Origin: Candidatus Latescibacterota bacterium
GTDB taxonomy: Bacteria; Latescibacterota; UBA2968; UBA8231
Reading direction: 5' to 3'
Length of the DNA: 63,530 nt
Assembly: GCA_022827835.1 (NCBI GenBank)
Contig: JAJEIO010000030.1
Span: 1 to 63,530, forward strand
Part shown: piece by piece, positions 7,704 to 17,200 of the stretch
Position numbering within the stretch: position 1 is the first letter of the stretch
Layout: each line of letters starts with the position of its first letter
Notes under the pieces: model-generated
Database searches by the model: none
Seen by the model: the letters and a program-made list of their open reading frames with translations, nothing else
Told to the model about the DNA's origin: nothing
Made by a program: the position numbers and the translations under genes

Positions 7704-9022
7704 TGGTACCCCTTCGACAAGCTCAGGTGCCGATTGTGTCCTATCCCGCTGAGCCGCTCGCCGCGCCGCTCGCTGCCCTGCTGGCGCGCCGCCCCGAATC
7801 CGACCCTGAAGTCGAGGACGCGGTGCGGGACATTCTGCGGCAGGTGAGGAAAGAAGGCGATGCCGCGTTGTGTGCGCTGACGCAGCGCTTCGATGGCGTA
7901 GAAGTGTGCCAGTTGCGGGTGCCAGCGTCTGTGCTCGCCGAGGCCGAGGCTGCGCTCGATCCGAACCTGCGCGCTTCTATGGAGGCGGCGATAGCTAACA
8001 TTCGCGCCTTCCACGAGCGGCAAAAGCTCAACTCGTGGTTTGTCGAAGACGGCGACGGGGTGATGCTGGGCAAGAAAATTACGCCCATCGAGCGGGTGGG
8101 ACTGTGCGTGCCGGCTGGCGAAGTGCCGCTGTTTTCGAGCTTGCTGATGACGGCCGTGCCCGCGCAGGTGGCTGGCGTGGACCAGCTCTGCGTGGTTTCG
8201 CCGCCAGTGGAAACCGGCGAGGTGCATCCGACTATTGCGGCGGCCGCGCGTTTGTTGGGCATTGACGAAGTGTACGCCGTAGGTGGAGCGCAGGCCGTGG
8301 GTGCGCTGGCGTATGGCACGGAGAGCATTCCGTCGGTGCATAAGATCGTCGGCCCGGGTTCCCCCTATACGGTGGCTGCGCAGCGGCAGGTTTTCGGCAC
8401 AGTGGGCATCGCGCTGCTGCCTGGCCCGTCGGAAATTGTGGTGCTCGCCGACGCGGGAGCCGACCCGCGCTTGGTGGCTGCGGATTTGCTTTCACAGGCT
8501 GAGCACGGCTGGGGGGTGGCGTGCGTGTGCATCACGGATTGCGCGGCCTTGGCGCGCCGGGTGCAGGAGGAGCTTGAAGCGCAACAAGCGGCGCTCCCGC
8601 GCTATTCAATTATAGATAGTGCTTTAGAAGAATACGGCGCGATTGTCGTGGTGCCTAGCCTTGAAGTGGGGATTGAACTGCTCAACCGCCTAGCGCCGGA
8701 ACACGCCGAATTGCAGGTGGCCAACCCGTGGCGCTGGGTCGATTCCGTTCGCCACTGCGGCGCGCTGTTCCTCGGCGCGGCGGCCTCCGAGCCGGTTGGC
8801 GATTACTTCGCTGGCACCAACCACGTGTTGCCGACGCAAGGCGCGGCGCGCTACGCCTCGTCGTTGGGATGGGCCGATTTCGTCAAGACGACGAGTATCA
8901 TCGCGTACACGCCCGAGCGCTTGGCCCACACAGCCGAGCACATCGTCCGCATGGCGCAGGCCGAGGGCCTGGAGGCCCACGCGCACGCCGTCCGCATCCG
9001 CCAACAAGGGACCGCATCATGA
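7703..9022 (+). CDS. hisD: Histidinol dehydrogenase
   Basis: HisD oxidises L-histidinol to L-histidine in two NAD-dependent, zinc-dependent steps. The 439-residue length is normal. Motifs seen are KIVGPGSPYTVAAQ, the zinc/substrate stretches DLLSQAEHGWG and LAPEHAELQV, and the C-terminal GDYFAGTNHVLPT. The ATG at 7703 shares a base with the hisG stop; a TTG one codon earlier is possible. The first codons (VPLRQAQVP) come from a short palindromic repeat at 7711-7727, so the native N-terminus may have been extended by that element. It overlaps hisB by four bases. Confidence 0.96.
   Translation: MVPLRQAQVPIVSYPAEPLAAPLAALLARRPESDPEVEDAVRDILRQVRKEGDAALCALTQRFDGVEVCQLRVPASVLAEAEAALDPNLRASMEAAIANIRAFHERQKLNSWFVEDGDGVMLGKKITPIERVGLCVPAGEVPLFSSLLMTAVPAQVAGVDQLCVVSPPVETGEVHPTIAAAARLLGIDEVYAVGGAQAVGALAYGTESIPSVHKIVGPGSPYTVAAQRQVFGTVGIALLPGPSEIVVLADAGADPRLVAADLLSQAEHGWGVACVCITDCAALARRVQEELEAQQAALPRYSIIDSALEEYGAIVVVPSLEVGIELLNRLAPEHAELQVANPWRWVDSVRHCGALFLGAAASEPVGDYFAGTNHVLPTQGAARYASSLGWADFVKTTSIIAYTPERLAHTAEHIVRMAQAEGLEAHAHAVRIRQQGTAS
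7711..7727. repeat. Short palindromic repeat at the hisD N-terminus
   Basis: CCTTCGACAAGCTCAGG resembles the halves of the 24-nt units at 934 and 2743 (CTTCGAC ... CTCAG). It sits within the first codons of hisD, again in frame and in a dispensable part of the protein. Confidence 0.5.
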
Positions 9023-9615
9023 GCGCAGATCAACGCACGGCGCAGATTGCGCGTCGGACGACTGAAACCGAGATCGAGTTGCGGTTGTGCCTCGACGGCA
9101 GCGGCCAATGCCGCGCCGACACCGGCCTCGGCTTTTTCGATCACATGCTGCACGCTTTTGCTCGGCACGGCCTGTTCGACTTAGAGGTCCAATGCCGCGG
9201 CGACTTGCATGTGGACGCCCACCACACGGTGGAAGACGTGGGTATCTGCCTCGGCCAAGCTATTGCCCAAGCCTTGGGCGACAAGGCCGGTATCCAGCGC
9301 TACGGGCACAGCTATGTGCCCATGGACGAGGCGCTAGCGCGGGCGGTGGTGGATTTGTCGGGTCGGGCCTATTTGGTCTTTGCCGCGGCTTTCAGCGAGG
9401 AGCGGGTCGGCGCGCTGGATGTGTCCTTGGTGCGCGAGTTTTTCTACGCGGTGGCAGACCAAGGCCGGATGAATCTTCACCTCGACCTCGTGCGCGGCCA
9501 CAACGCCCATCACGGCATTGAGGCGCTCTTCAAGGCATTCGCTCGCGCCCTGCTGATGGCCGCGCAGCAAAGCGAGCGGGTCCAGGGCATTCCTTCGACC
9601 AAGGGCGTGCTCTGA
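9019..9615 (+). CDS. hisB: Imidazoleglycerol-phosphate dehydratase
   Basis: HisB removes water from imidazole-glycerol phosphate, the sixth step of histidine synthesis. It is the monofunctional form (198 residues), without the N-terminal histidinol-phosphatase domain of the enteric enzyme. The manganese-binding histidine clusters are present: TGLGFFDHMLHAFARHG, VDAHHTVEDVG and HNAHHGIEALFKAFARAL. The ATG overlaps the hisD TGA (ATGA). Confidence 0.96.
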   Translation: MSADQRTAQIARRTTETEIELRLCLDGSGQCRADTGLGFFDHMLHAFARHGLFDLEVQCRGDLHVDAHHTVEDVGICLGQAIAQALGDKAGIQRYGHSYVPMDEALARAVVDLSGRAYLVFAAAFSEERVGALDVSLVREFFYAVADQGRMNLHLDLVRGHNAHHGIEALFKAFARALLMAAQQSERVQGIPSTKGVL

Positions 9616-9633
9616 GGCGCGGGCTTGCCGCCC

Positions 9634-10752
9634 ATGAAAATTTGCCATCTGATGTACGACGACATTGCCAACCCGTGGCTGGGCGGCGGGGGTGCGGTGC
9701 GGGCGATGGAGCTCTACCGCCGCTTGGCCAGTCGCCACGAGATCACCGTCGTCAGTGGCCTGTTTCCCGGAGCTGAGTTAGAAACCGAACGGCACGGTCT
9801 GCGCCTGTTGCGCGTTGGCTCGGCTCGCAGCTATGCCCTGAGCCGCCTAGGGTATTGCCGCGCGGCCGTGGCGCAGTTGCAGCGGCTAGAGTGGGATTTG
9901 TGGATCAATGAGTTTTCGGCGTTTGCGCCTCTACAAGTTCCGGCTGTGCTGCGGCGGCAGGGTTTGCTTTTGTTTTATCACTTCATGGGACTTCATGCGC
10001 TTGCCAAGCATCCGCTGGTGGGGGGCGTGGCGTGGCTATGCGAGCGGCGCGCCCTGCGGGCTTATGGTCGGATACTGACGATTGCTCCTAGCGTGCAAGC
10101 GCGCGTTCAGCGGCGTGCGCGGGATGCGGAGGTTGATCTAGTGTATAGTGGCGTCGATCGGCGTTTTTTTGGGCTGGTGCCCGAGGAAGCGCCGTACTTG
10201 CTCTACTTTGGGCGCATGGATATCCACACTAAGGGGATTGACCTGTTGATCGCTGCGTTTGCCGAGATTGCTGACGAGCACCCGGATATTCGACTCAAGT
10301 TGGCTGGGCGCGGCACTCCGCAGCAACTCGCTAAGGTGCGCGACTTGGCGCGGCGGGCGGGACTGGAGAGCCGGGTAGAGATAATCGGGAATGTAGAAGA
10401 GGAACGACAAGGTGAGCTTTTGCGCCGTGCGCTCGTGGTCTGCGTCCCGTCGCGCTACGAGGGTTGGTGCATGGTGGCGGTGGAAGCTGCGGCGGCTGGG
10501 AAAGCTGTGTTGGGTACGGACATTGACGGCCTGCGGGATGCCGTGCGCCACGATGAGACTGGGGTGTTGGTGCCGCCCGAGGATGTGGGGGCTTTGGCGG
10601 ATGGGATGCGGGCGTTGATTGCTGACGACGCAAGGCGGAGGGCGTTGGGATCGGCGGGCCGGGTGTGGGCTGGGCGGTTTAGTTGGGATCGGTTGGCCGA
10701 GGATTTGGAGAACGTATATTTGCGTACGGTTGAGGAAATGGGACGAGATTAG
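9634..10752 (+). CDS. GT-B glycosyltransferase, family GT4-like
   Basis: This 372-residue cytosolic retaining glycosyltransferase has two Rossmann domains. The N-terminal acceptor domain starts KICHLMYDDIANPWLGGGGA, with the glycine-rich loop. The C-terminal domain carries the sugar-nucleotide site: LLYFGRMDIHTKGIDLLI, then LAGRGTPQQL, and PSRYEGWCMVAVEAAAAGKAVLGTDIDGL, the E-x7-E region of GT4 enzymes. The ATG at 9634 gives the normal N-terminus; a TTG three codons earlier is less likely. It lies 18 bases after hisB and 17 before the YfhO-like gene, suggesting a role in surface-polysaccharide or glycoprotein assembly with that membrane protein. Donor and acceptor are unknown. Confidence 0.9.
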   Translation: MKICHLMYDDIANPWLGGGGAVRAMELYRRLASRHEITVVSGLFPGAELETERHGLRLLRVGSARSYALSRLGYCRAAVAQLQRLEWDLWINEFSAFAPLQVPAVLRRQGLLLFYHFMGLHALAKHPLVGGVAWLCERRALRAYGRILTIAPSVQARVQRRARDAEVDLVYSGVDRRFFGLVPEEAPYLLYFGRMDIHTKGIDLLIAAFAEIADEHPDIRLKLAGRGTPQQLAKVRDLARRAGLESRVEIIGNVEEERQGELLRRALVVCVPSRYEGWCMVAVEAAAAGKAVLGTDIDGLRDAVRHDETGVLVPPEDVGALADGMRALIADDARRRALGSAGRVWAGRFSWDRLAEDLENVYLRTVEEMGRD

Positions 10753-10769
10753 GCCGCTGGAAGGATTCT

Positions 10770-13214
10770 ATGGTCAAAAAAAATAAACGCGCCAAAACCC
10801 AAGCGCCGGCAAAGGCCGAGAGGCCGCCTCTGTGGAATCACCGATTTTTTCCGCTGGTCTTTTTTCTTGCCTTGAGCCTGTTGTACTTCTACGAGTTTCC
10901 GCTGTCGGACAAGATTGTCTTTGGCATGGATGTGGGGACGGATTACCACAAGGGCGCGGACCTGAGCTTCTGGGACAAGGTGCAGACTGTGGACCAGCCG
11001 ATGTGGGATCCCAAGATGGGCGGCTTTCCCCAGTCTGAGGCGATTCGTCCGCAGTACTTTCCGGCCTACGTCTTGTACTTTTTTACGAGCTTTCAGCGGT
11101 ATATTGGCTGGCGCTATATTCTGACGATGTGCGTGGCTGGTTTGGGGATGTACGCGTACTTGCGGCAAATCCACGTGGGGGGGCGCGCTGCGCTGTGGGG
11201 TGGGGTGGCGTTTATGTCTGCGCCGACCTTTTTGGCGTTTCCGTTGGCCGGGCACTATGCCAAGATGGGGGTCATTGCCCTGTTCCCGTGGATTATCTGG
11301 GCGTTGGAAAAGGCTCTGGCGCAGAGGCGGCTGATTTATTGGGCGGCGGTCGGGGTGCTGATAGGGGCGTGTATTTACTCGCATCCGCCGATGACGTACT
11401 TCGCGCTGTTGGGCCTTGGCGTCTATTTCCTATTTAAGTTGTACCAGATGCGGCGGGAGCGGGCCGCTTTGGTCCGGCGCTTTATTCATTTTATAGGTGC
11501 GGTGGTGCTGGGGTTGGCGTTGGGGGCTGAGGGGGCCTTTCCGGTGATGATGTACACTCGCGCTGAGTCCAAGCGGGCGACGGGCGATGAGGTGGGGGGT
11601 AAGACTGCGGAGGAACAGCTCGCGTATGCGCGGAGTTGGTCGTTGCATCCGGAGGAAGTGGCGTCGTTGGTGGTGCCGGAGTTCGGGGGGTACGACGACG
11701 TGCTGGTACAGGGCGGCTCGCGCTATTGGGGGCGCAATGCGTTTAAAATTAACTCCGAGTACTTTGGCGCGTTGGCCGTGCTGTTGGCTCTGTTGATGGT
11801 GCCGGAGTGTCGGCGACGACCTCAGGTGGCCTTGCTGGGCGGCGTGTTTGTGTTGGCGTTGGCGTACGTGTTGGGCGAGCATACGCCTGTGCATTGGCTG
11901 GCGTTTCACTTGCTGCCGGGGGCGGATGTGCAGCGCGCCATTGGCATGGGGTCGTTTGTGTTTGCGTTTGCCGGGTGTGCGATGGCGGGGTTGGGGTTGC
12001 AGCGGGTGTTGGACGCGGACACGGATGAGCGGGCGTTGCTGCGGAAACGCTTGGCGTATGTCGGCGGTGTCCTTGCGGCGCTGGCTTTGCTGGTGGCGCT
12101 TTTTCCGAAGGGGACGACTGACGCTTGGATAAATTTGTTTTATGGCGATATTGCGCCGCAGAAGCGGGCGGTGTTGGCTGGGAGCTACGATTGGATTGCT
12201 CGTGGGGGTTGGTACGTGGTGGTGGCAGTTGGTGCGGGTTTGGCGTTGCTTTATTTGCGGCTGGGGGGGCAGCTTTCGGCGACGGTATTGGTGGGGGGGT
12301 TGTGTGCGGTGACGCTGTTTGATACGTGGCGGGTTGATCGGGTTTATTTGCACTATCGGGATCCGGGGCACTATGCGGATATTCGCCGGGAGAATCCGCG
12401 CGCGGTGGAGTTTTTGCAAAAGGATGAATCGCTCTTTCGCGTGTTGCCCTTGCCTAGCTTTCGGGTGTTGGAGGAGCCGGGGTATCACTTGCACGGCGTT
12501 TGGTCCATTACGGGTTTTCACGATTTGACGGTGGGGCGCTACGATCGGATGCTGAAGGAGTTTGAGCCGTTGGTGCAGCAGTTTATGCGCTCGGGTGTGC
12601 CGTCGGCTGGGTTTCAATCGCTGTTGAATTTGCTCAATGGGAAGTATTTGGCGGTGCCTAAGCTGCTAGAATTGGATATGGCGGCGTATCCGCTGCGATT
12701 TGAGGGGGCGCGCTATCGGCTGTACGAAAATCCGCAGGTGTTGCCGTGGTTTTACTTGGTGCCGGAAGCGGAGGTGTTGGACAGCGGTGAGGCGGTGTTG
12801 GCGCGGCTGTTGAGTGGGCGGGTGGACCCGCAGAGTGTGGCGTTGTTGGAGAGTGCGCCGACGGTGCGGCTCGATGGTGCGGGGGATCGGGCGGGGGACC
12901 GGGTGGAGCGGCTGGCGTACGATCCAAAGGAGGGGTTGATTCGCTTGCGGACGCAGAGTGCGGGGGCGCGGGTGTTGGTGGTGTCGGAGAATTACCAGTC
13001 GAATTGGTCGGTGTGGGTGGATGGGGAGGAGGCCGAGATGTTGCGTGTACATTATATATGGAAGGGCGTGGCGTTGCCGGCTGGGGAACACGAGGTGGAG
13101 TTGCGCTATTTTTCGCCGGTGTTGGCTTGGGCGCGGGGCGCGGGGTTAGTGGGGTTGGTGGTGGTTGGGGGCGTGGTTGGGGGGGCTTGGCGGCAGCGGC
13201 GGCGGGCTGGTTGA
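10770..13214 (+). CDS. YfhO-like multi-pass membrane protein (GT-C fold type)
   Basis: This 814-residue integral membrane protein has a lysine-rich cytosolic start (MVKKNKRAKTQAPAKAE) and roughly a dozen hydrophobic helices up to residue 530. A soluble domain of about 260 residues follows and ends with one more helix. The late region VSENYQSNWSVWVDGEEAEM ... GVALPAGEHEVELRYFSP is the signature C-terminal fold of the YfhO family, whose members help place sugars on teichoic acids or other surface glycans from lipid-linked donors. A conserved-looking acidic motif, FGMDVGTDYH, lies in the first extracytoplasmic loop. The last two thirds use TTG, GTG and GGG codons almost to the exclusion of C-ending ones, unlike the his genes upstream. 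Confidence 0.8.
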   Translation: MVKKNKRAKTQAPAKAERPPLWNHRFFPLVFFLALSLLYFYEFPLSDKIVFGMDVGTDYHKGADLSFWDKVQTVDQPMWDPKMGGFPQSEAIRPQYFPAYVLYFFTSFQRYIGWRYILTMCVAGLGMYAYLRQIHVGGRAALWGGVAFMSAPTFLAFPLAGHYAKMGVIALFPWIIWALEKALAQRRLIYWAAVGVLIGACIYSHPPMTYFALLGLGVYFLFKLYQMRRERAALVRRFIHFIGAVVLGLALGAEGAFPVMMYTRAESKRATGDEVGGKTAEEQLAYARSWSLHPEEVASLVVPEFGGYDDVLVQGGSRYWGRNAFKINSEYFGALAVLLALLMVPECRRRPQVALLGGVFVLALAYVLGEHTPVHWLAFHLLPGADVQRAIGMGSFVFAFAGCAMAGLGLQRVLDADTDERALLRKRLAYVGGVLAALALLVALFPKGTTDAWINLFYGDIAPQKRAVLAGSYDWIARGGWYVVVAVGAGLALLYLRLGGQLSATVLVGGLCAVTLFDTWRVDRVYLHYRDPGHYADIRRENPRAVEFLQKDESLFRVLPLPSFRVLEEPGYHLHGVWSITGFHDLTVGRYDRMLKEFEPLVQQFMRSGVPSAGFQSLLNLLNGKYLAVPKLLELDMAAYPLRFEGARYRLYENPQVLPWFYLVPEAEVLDSGEAVLARLLSGRVDPQSVALLESAPTVRLDGAGDRAGDRVERLAYDPKEGLIRLRTQSAGARVLVVSENYQSNWSVWVDGEEAEMLRVHYIWKGVALPAGEHEVELRYFSPVLAWARGAGLVGLVVVGGVVGGAWRQRRRAG

Positions 13215-13268
13215 CATAGGGATGGGGGTAAGTGATATTTGCTGATGGTCTTAGAGGAGGTGCCTGCT

Positions 13269-13502
13269 ATGGAGGGTATCGTAACTGTAGTTGGCTTTGT
13301 AGGCATGGCTTTTATATTGGCCATGATAATATTGAATGAAGTGTGGGGCACCCGATTCGATGGAATGCGCCACGAGATAAGGGAGCTGTCGAATCAGGTG
13401 GATCGTTTGGAGCGGGAGCAGGAGCGTATGAAGGGGTCAATTGAAGGGATGCGTAAAGAGCCTTTGACCGGGATAGAACCGGGAGGACGTTTTCGTGGAT
13501 AG
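13269..13502 (+). CDS. Small membrane-anchored coiled-coil protein
   Basis: The product has 77 residues. One N-terminal membrane helix (GIVTVVGFVGMAFILAMIIL) is followed by a charged coiled coil (MRHEIRELSNQVDRLEREQERM). The ATG at 13269 has AGAGGAGG eight bases upstream, which favours it over a TTG at 13239. Its end overlaps the next gene, whose coiled coil is similar (LEREQERMKGSIEGM against LEQEQARMNGMLETI), so the two look like a diverged tandem pair. No family function is recognised. Confidence 0.65.
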   Translation: MEGIVTVVGFVGMAFILAMIILNEVWGTRFDGMRHEIRELSNQVDRLEREQERMKGSIEGMRKEPLTGIEPGGRFRG

Positions 13503-13908
13503 TGGCGCGATAGATTGGACTTTTATAAGCGTCGGCATCGCTTTGGCGGGGCTGATACTGGCAGCGATACGGGACTCTCGCGTCACCGCACGGGATATTC
13601 GCGCCGATATGCGGGATATTCGCGCCGATATACGGGCGCTTTCAGATCGGTTGGACAAGCGGATAGATGAGCAGGACGCTAAGTTGGAGCGTCTGGATGA
13701 GCGGCTGGGGCGGCAGGAGCAGGAGCAGGCGCGGATGAATGGGGTGCTGGAGACGCTGCCGGAGCGGTTGGGGCGGTTGGAGCAGGAGCAGGCGCGGATG
13801 AATGGGATGTTGGAGACGATACGGGCGGGGCTATCGTATCGGGTGGAGCGGGCGGATGCGGGCGAGCGCGTGGCGGAAGATTCCGAATCGTACGAGCCAG
13901 AGGGCTGA
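13495..13908 (+). CDS. Membrane-anchored coiled-coil protein with internal tandem repeats
   Basis: The product has 137 residues and starts at GTG 13495, overlapping the previous gene by eight bases, with GGGAGGACG upstream. It has one membrane helix (FISVGIALAGLILAAI) and a long coiled coil. Two blocks are repeated at DNA level: a 21-nt unit coding RDIRAD plus M or I (13591-13632) and a 63-nt unit coding ERLGR..EQEQARMNG.LET (13699-13824). Such length-variable coiled coils suggest a tether or spacer. Function unknown. Confidence 0.65.
   Translation: MDSGAIDWTFISVGIALAGLILAAIRDSRVTARDIRADMRDIRADIRALSDRLDKRIDEQDAKLERLDERLGRQEQEQARMNGVLETLPERLGRLEQEQARMNGMLETIRAGLSYRVERADAGERVAEDSESYEPEG
13591..13632 (+). 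repeat. 21-nt tandem repeat, two copies
   Basis: CGGGATATTCGCGCCGATAT plus one base occurs twice in a row, differing only at the last base. It encodes RDIRADM-RDIRADI inside the coiled coil. Confidence 0.85.
13699..13824 (+). repeat. 63-nt tandem repeat, two copies
   Basis: Two adjacent 63-nt units begin GAGCGG.TGGGGCGG and encode 21-residue coiled-coil blocks (ERLGRQEQEQARMNGVLETL and a close copy). They differ at only a few bases, which suggests recent duplication. Confidence 0.85.
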
Positions 13909-14084
13909 ACGGCGGGAGAACTTCAATGCAGCAGACCCCCAAACGAAACCCAGACCCCACATTTGTTGCTGGCCGCCCTGCAACTCACGTAAGCCATTGG
14001 CCAGCTTCCGCGCCTTTCCTAAATGAAGGCTTTACAGGGGGGATAGGGTTTTTTTACATAAGTATTTTAATAGGTAATTTACAC

Positions 14085-14113
14085 TTGACACTTCTATTTT
14101 TTCTCGGTATAAT
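14085..14113 (+). promoter_or_regulatory. Consensus sigma-70 promoter
   Basis: TTGACA at 14085-14090 and TATAAT at 14108-14113 are separated by exactly 17 bases in an AT-rich stretch, a perfect match to the sigma-70 consensus. It lies 27 bases before the start of a 45-codon ORF and 164 before the large secreted-protein gene. No other near-perfect promoter was seen in the window. Confidence 0.85.
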
Positions 14114-14139
14114 TAGCTCTATTGTAGAGGAGAACGCGT

Positions 14140-14277
14140 ATGCGTTATGGACGAGAAAGCCGCGAAAGGGGGCATATGAAACACGCAAAAACGCAAATTC
14201 TTAGTGGGTTTGAAGCAAATCCATCTTTTCATATCACTTTCTTAATCAGGGACGCGATCCCTGGGGAGGTTTCATAA
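14140..14277 (+). CDS. Putative 45-residue leader ORF coupled to the secreted-protein gene
   Basis: ATG at 14140 is preceded by AGAGGAGA six bases upstream. The frame encodes MRYGRESRERGHMKHAKTQI and so on, then ends at TAA 14275-14277, whose last A is the first base of the next ATG (TAATG). It lies just downstream of the consensus promoter, so it should be at the 5' end of the transcript. This arrangement suits translational coupling or leader-peptide control of the 1,321-residue protein, but a chance ORF in a 5' UTR is possible. No homology is recognised. Confidence 0.45.
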   Translation: MRYGRESRERGHMKHAKTQILSGFEANPSFHITFLIRDAIPGEVS

Positions 14278-17200
14278 TGATACACATGAAGTCGCTAATC
14301 CGGCGTTTGGATTGCGTCCCTTGGTTGCTGGCTGCTTGCTTCTTGGTATGGGCCGGAGAGGCGCAGGCGCTGTCTGTAGGTCAGGGTGGTCGGCTTGAGG
14401 TGTTTGCGGGGGATACCGATGCTACAACTGATGGCGATCAGTTTGATGAGATTGCGCTGTCATTGGACGTGACGGAAGTAAGCGAGGGTGAGTTGGGTGC
14501 GCTTGGTTTGCATAAGGATGCAGCATTCGTCCCGATCGTGGTCACAGCTACCCGTCTCAACGCTGATGGTTCGAAGATGAACGACGACCAAGCGAAAGCG
14601 GCGGGGGCGGCACTGACGCGTATCTCCTTGGGATCCACTGTCGGTGCAGGTGCGTTAGTGGCTGATAGCGATCCTACAACGCTGACTGTGCCAGCCGATG
14701 CCGCCATACCAACCAACGGTGCCACTCCAGCAGTACCTCGTTACGTCATAGATATGCCTCTACTCGTGATTCCGAAGGAAAAGGCATCGGCATCGGCAAC
14801 AATTCAATTCGTTCCCACGGATGATGAGCAGCGAGGTGCTGTGGCAGCCGGTACAGACGAGACTGGAACAGGACGAGGCACGACAGGCGACGATCTTCGG
14901 ATCTGGATTACAGGCGATGATAACGATAACGACGCCACCACCACAGTTCGCCCGCAGTATTTTATGCTGCGTGACAACGACAGGGGCAACAGGGTGGTCA
15001 CCCTCTCGTTTGATAAGATTTCTCTAAGCAAAGAGTCTGATAAGGTTGATGTCACAGTGACGGCGACCTTGGACGCAGGCGCACCAAGAAACGCTCTGAC
15101 GTTTTCTTTCAAGGATGTTGTAGATGTCACAGGTCTTCTTGGTAGCACTACTGGTGAAACTGCTGCTGTTGATGACGAAGGCTTTAATGCCCTCAAAACC
15201 ACCGATAAGCTTGCGCGTCGTGATGCTTTTTATACGGGCACCGGCTTTGGCAATATAGTCATCGCGGCAGATAAGAAGTCGGCGACCAAGACGTTTTCCA
15301 TTGATCCTATAAACGTACCCGAGTCGCTGTTAGCCCCGGAGGGAAGCAGCACTTGGATCGCGCTAGGATCAGAAGATGTGCTTACAGGGCAGGGGGCGCA
15401 GACAGGCGGTGCAGGCACTGCTGATGATGCAACTGATGATACATTCGCCGACATCACTATAGTCCCCGGCTTCATTAAGCTAACGGCAGAAGGGCTGCCT
15501 AAGGTGGACAAGCTGGCAGAGGTTTCTCCCGCGCTCTACGAGGATGGTGGGGCTGAGCAGGCCGCTCAGATAGACATTACCTTGAAGGCTGCTGCCCCAG
15601 CTGGGGGGACGACTGTGAGCGTCAGGGTTGACGGGGTAGATAATAAGGGGAGACGCGATATAGATTACGTGGCAGAGGTAGCGGAGAGTAGGGTGGCCAT
15701 TGCCGAAGGCGAGAAAACGGGGAGGGCCGTTGTCATTGTTACTCCCGTCGATAACGATGCAAAGAATGATTGGCGGTTCCAAGTGTATGCCACGGTCGGA
15801 GACGTGACCGAGGCGGCTCCACTGGAGGTCTTGATCAACGACGACGAGGCGGATCTCTCTCAGATCAGGCTGAGAGCTACGATTGGTGAGAGTACTGAGA
15901 GTCCTCCGACGATCTCCGAGATCGACGGTCCGACAGAAGTTACGATCACCGCGTACGTAATCGGCACAGCACCCGCCGCCGCCGTGGATATACACTTGAC
16001 TACGGTTGATGGTAGTGCGACCCGCGAAGTTGACTATCAGGCATCCTATCGTACTCTGACGATTCCCGCTGACGCGACAGAAGCCACGCAGACGATTACC
16101 ATTATCCCAACAGCAGATGAGACAGATGACGGGGATGGTAAGGCGGCGGACGAGACGATTATAGTGGGGTCGACGATAGCGAAAGCTGATACCGATGGAA
16201 TCGTCAAAATCGGAGATAAGGATATCGAGGTTAAGCGGGCGACGATAAATCTGAAAGATGAAAAGACGCCTGCTGACGATCCACCGACTGCCGAGGAAGC
16301 AGCTGCCGCTATCATAGGGTTAGCTTCCGACGATCCTACCATCTCGGGCACGGTTGGCAAGGAGGTGGAGGAGACACTGCCAGAAGCGACAGGGACGGCC
16401 GTGGAAGACGAGGACACTGAAGTGACGTATCTCGTCTCTGGAGATCTTCCTGCTGGCCTGTCGTTCGACGCGGCTACGCGGACGATTTCAGGTACGCCGA
16501 CGGCGGCCGGAGAGGCCGAAATCGCTTACTACGCGACGGACGGTACCAACCTCGCTAGCCTGACCATTACCATTACTATTGAGGATGCAGCAGCGCCCGA
16601 AGTTAATCTCGAGGGCATCTCCTCGACTCATAACTCGGTTCGCGAAAACGGCGGTGAGGTTACCATCACCCTGACCGTGACGTTGGAGGATGCCGCTGGA
16701 GCTGGTGGAGAGGATGTCACTCTCACCATTGTCACTCCCACAGAAGGCAAAGCAGCCATGCGCGATGTGGATTTCGACGCGAACTTGGACGGAAGCATCA
16801 CTATTGCAGAAGGTGCGACCTCCGGGACGGCGACGCTGACCGTGACGCCCGAGGACAACACGACGGCGGATGGTCATAAGGCCTTCGGTGTGCAGGCTAC
16901 TTCGTCGAGCGGACACTCGGCCATAGTCAACATCGGGATCTCCGATAACGAGTCGGACAGCCAGGGTATCGCGCTGTCGGTGGATCCGGACGAGGTAAGC
17001 GAGGGTACTTCGACTGATGTCACAGTAACCGCGTCCTTGGACGGCAAGGCATCGGAAAGCGATGTAAAGGTGTCCATTTCCATAGATAGGTCCCAGTCGT
17101 CAGCGACCCGCGATGTAGATTACAGCGCGGTGTTCAACGGCGGGGCTGAGGTTACGATTGCGGCCGGAGACATATCTGGTACGGCGACCGTGACCATCAG

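Noticed and set aside
9595..9620. CCTTCGACCAAGGGCGTGCTCTGAGG as another palindromic unit
   Set aside because: It encodes the conserved HisB C-terminus (IPSTKGVL), so the similarity to the repeat is by chance.
11430..12617. 395-codon open frame antisense to the YfhO-like gene
   Set aside because: It is caused by the G/T-rich coding strand; the product is low-complexity Arg/His/Pro/Gln without motifs.
13926..14204. 92-codon frame spanning the consensus promoter
   Set aside because: It reads through the TTGACA/TATAAT promoter and has no ribosome site; the 45-codon ORF at 14140 in another frame has better signals.
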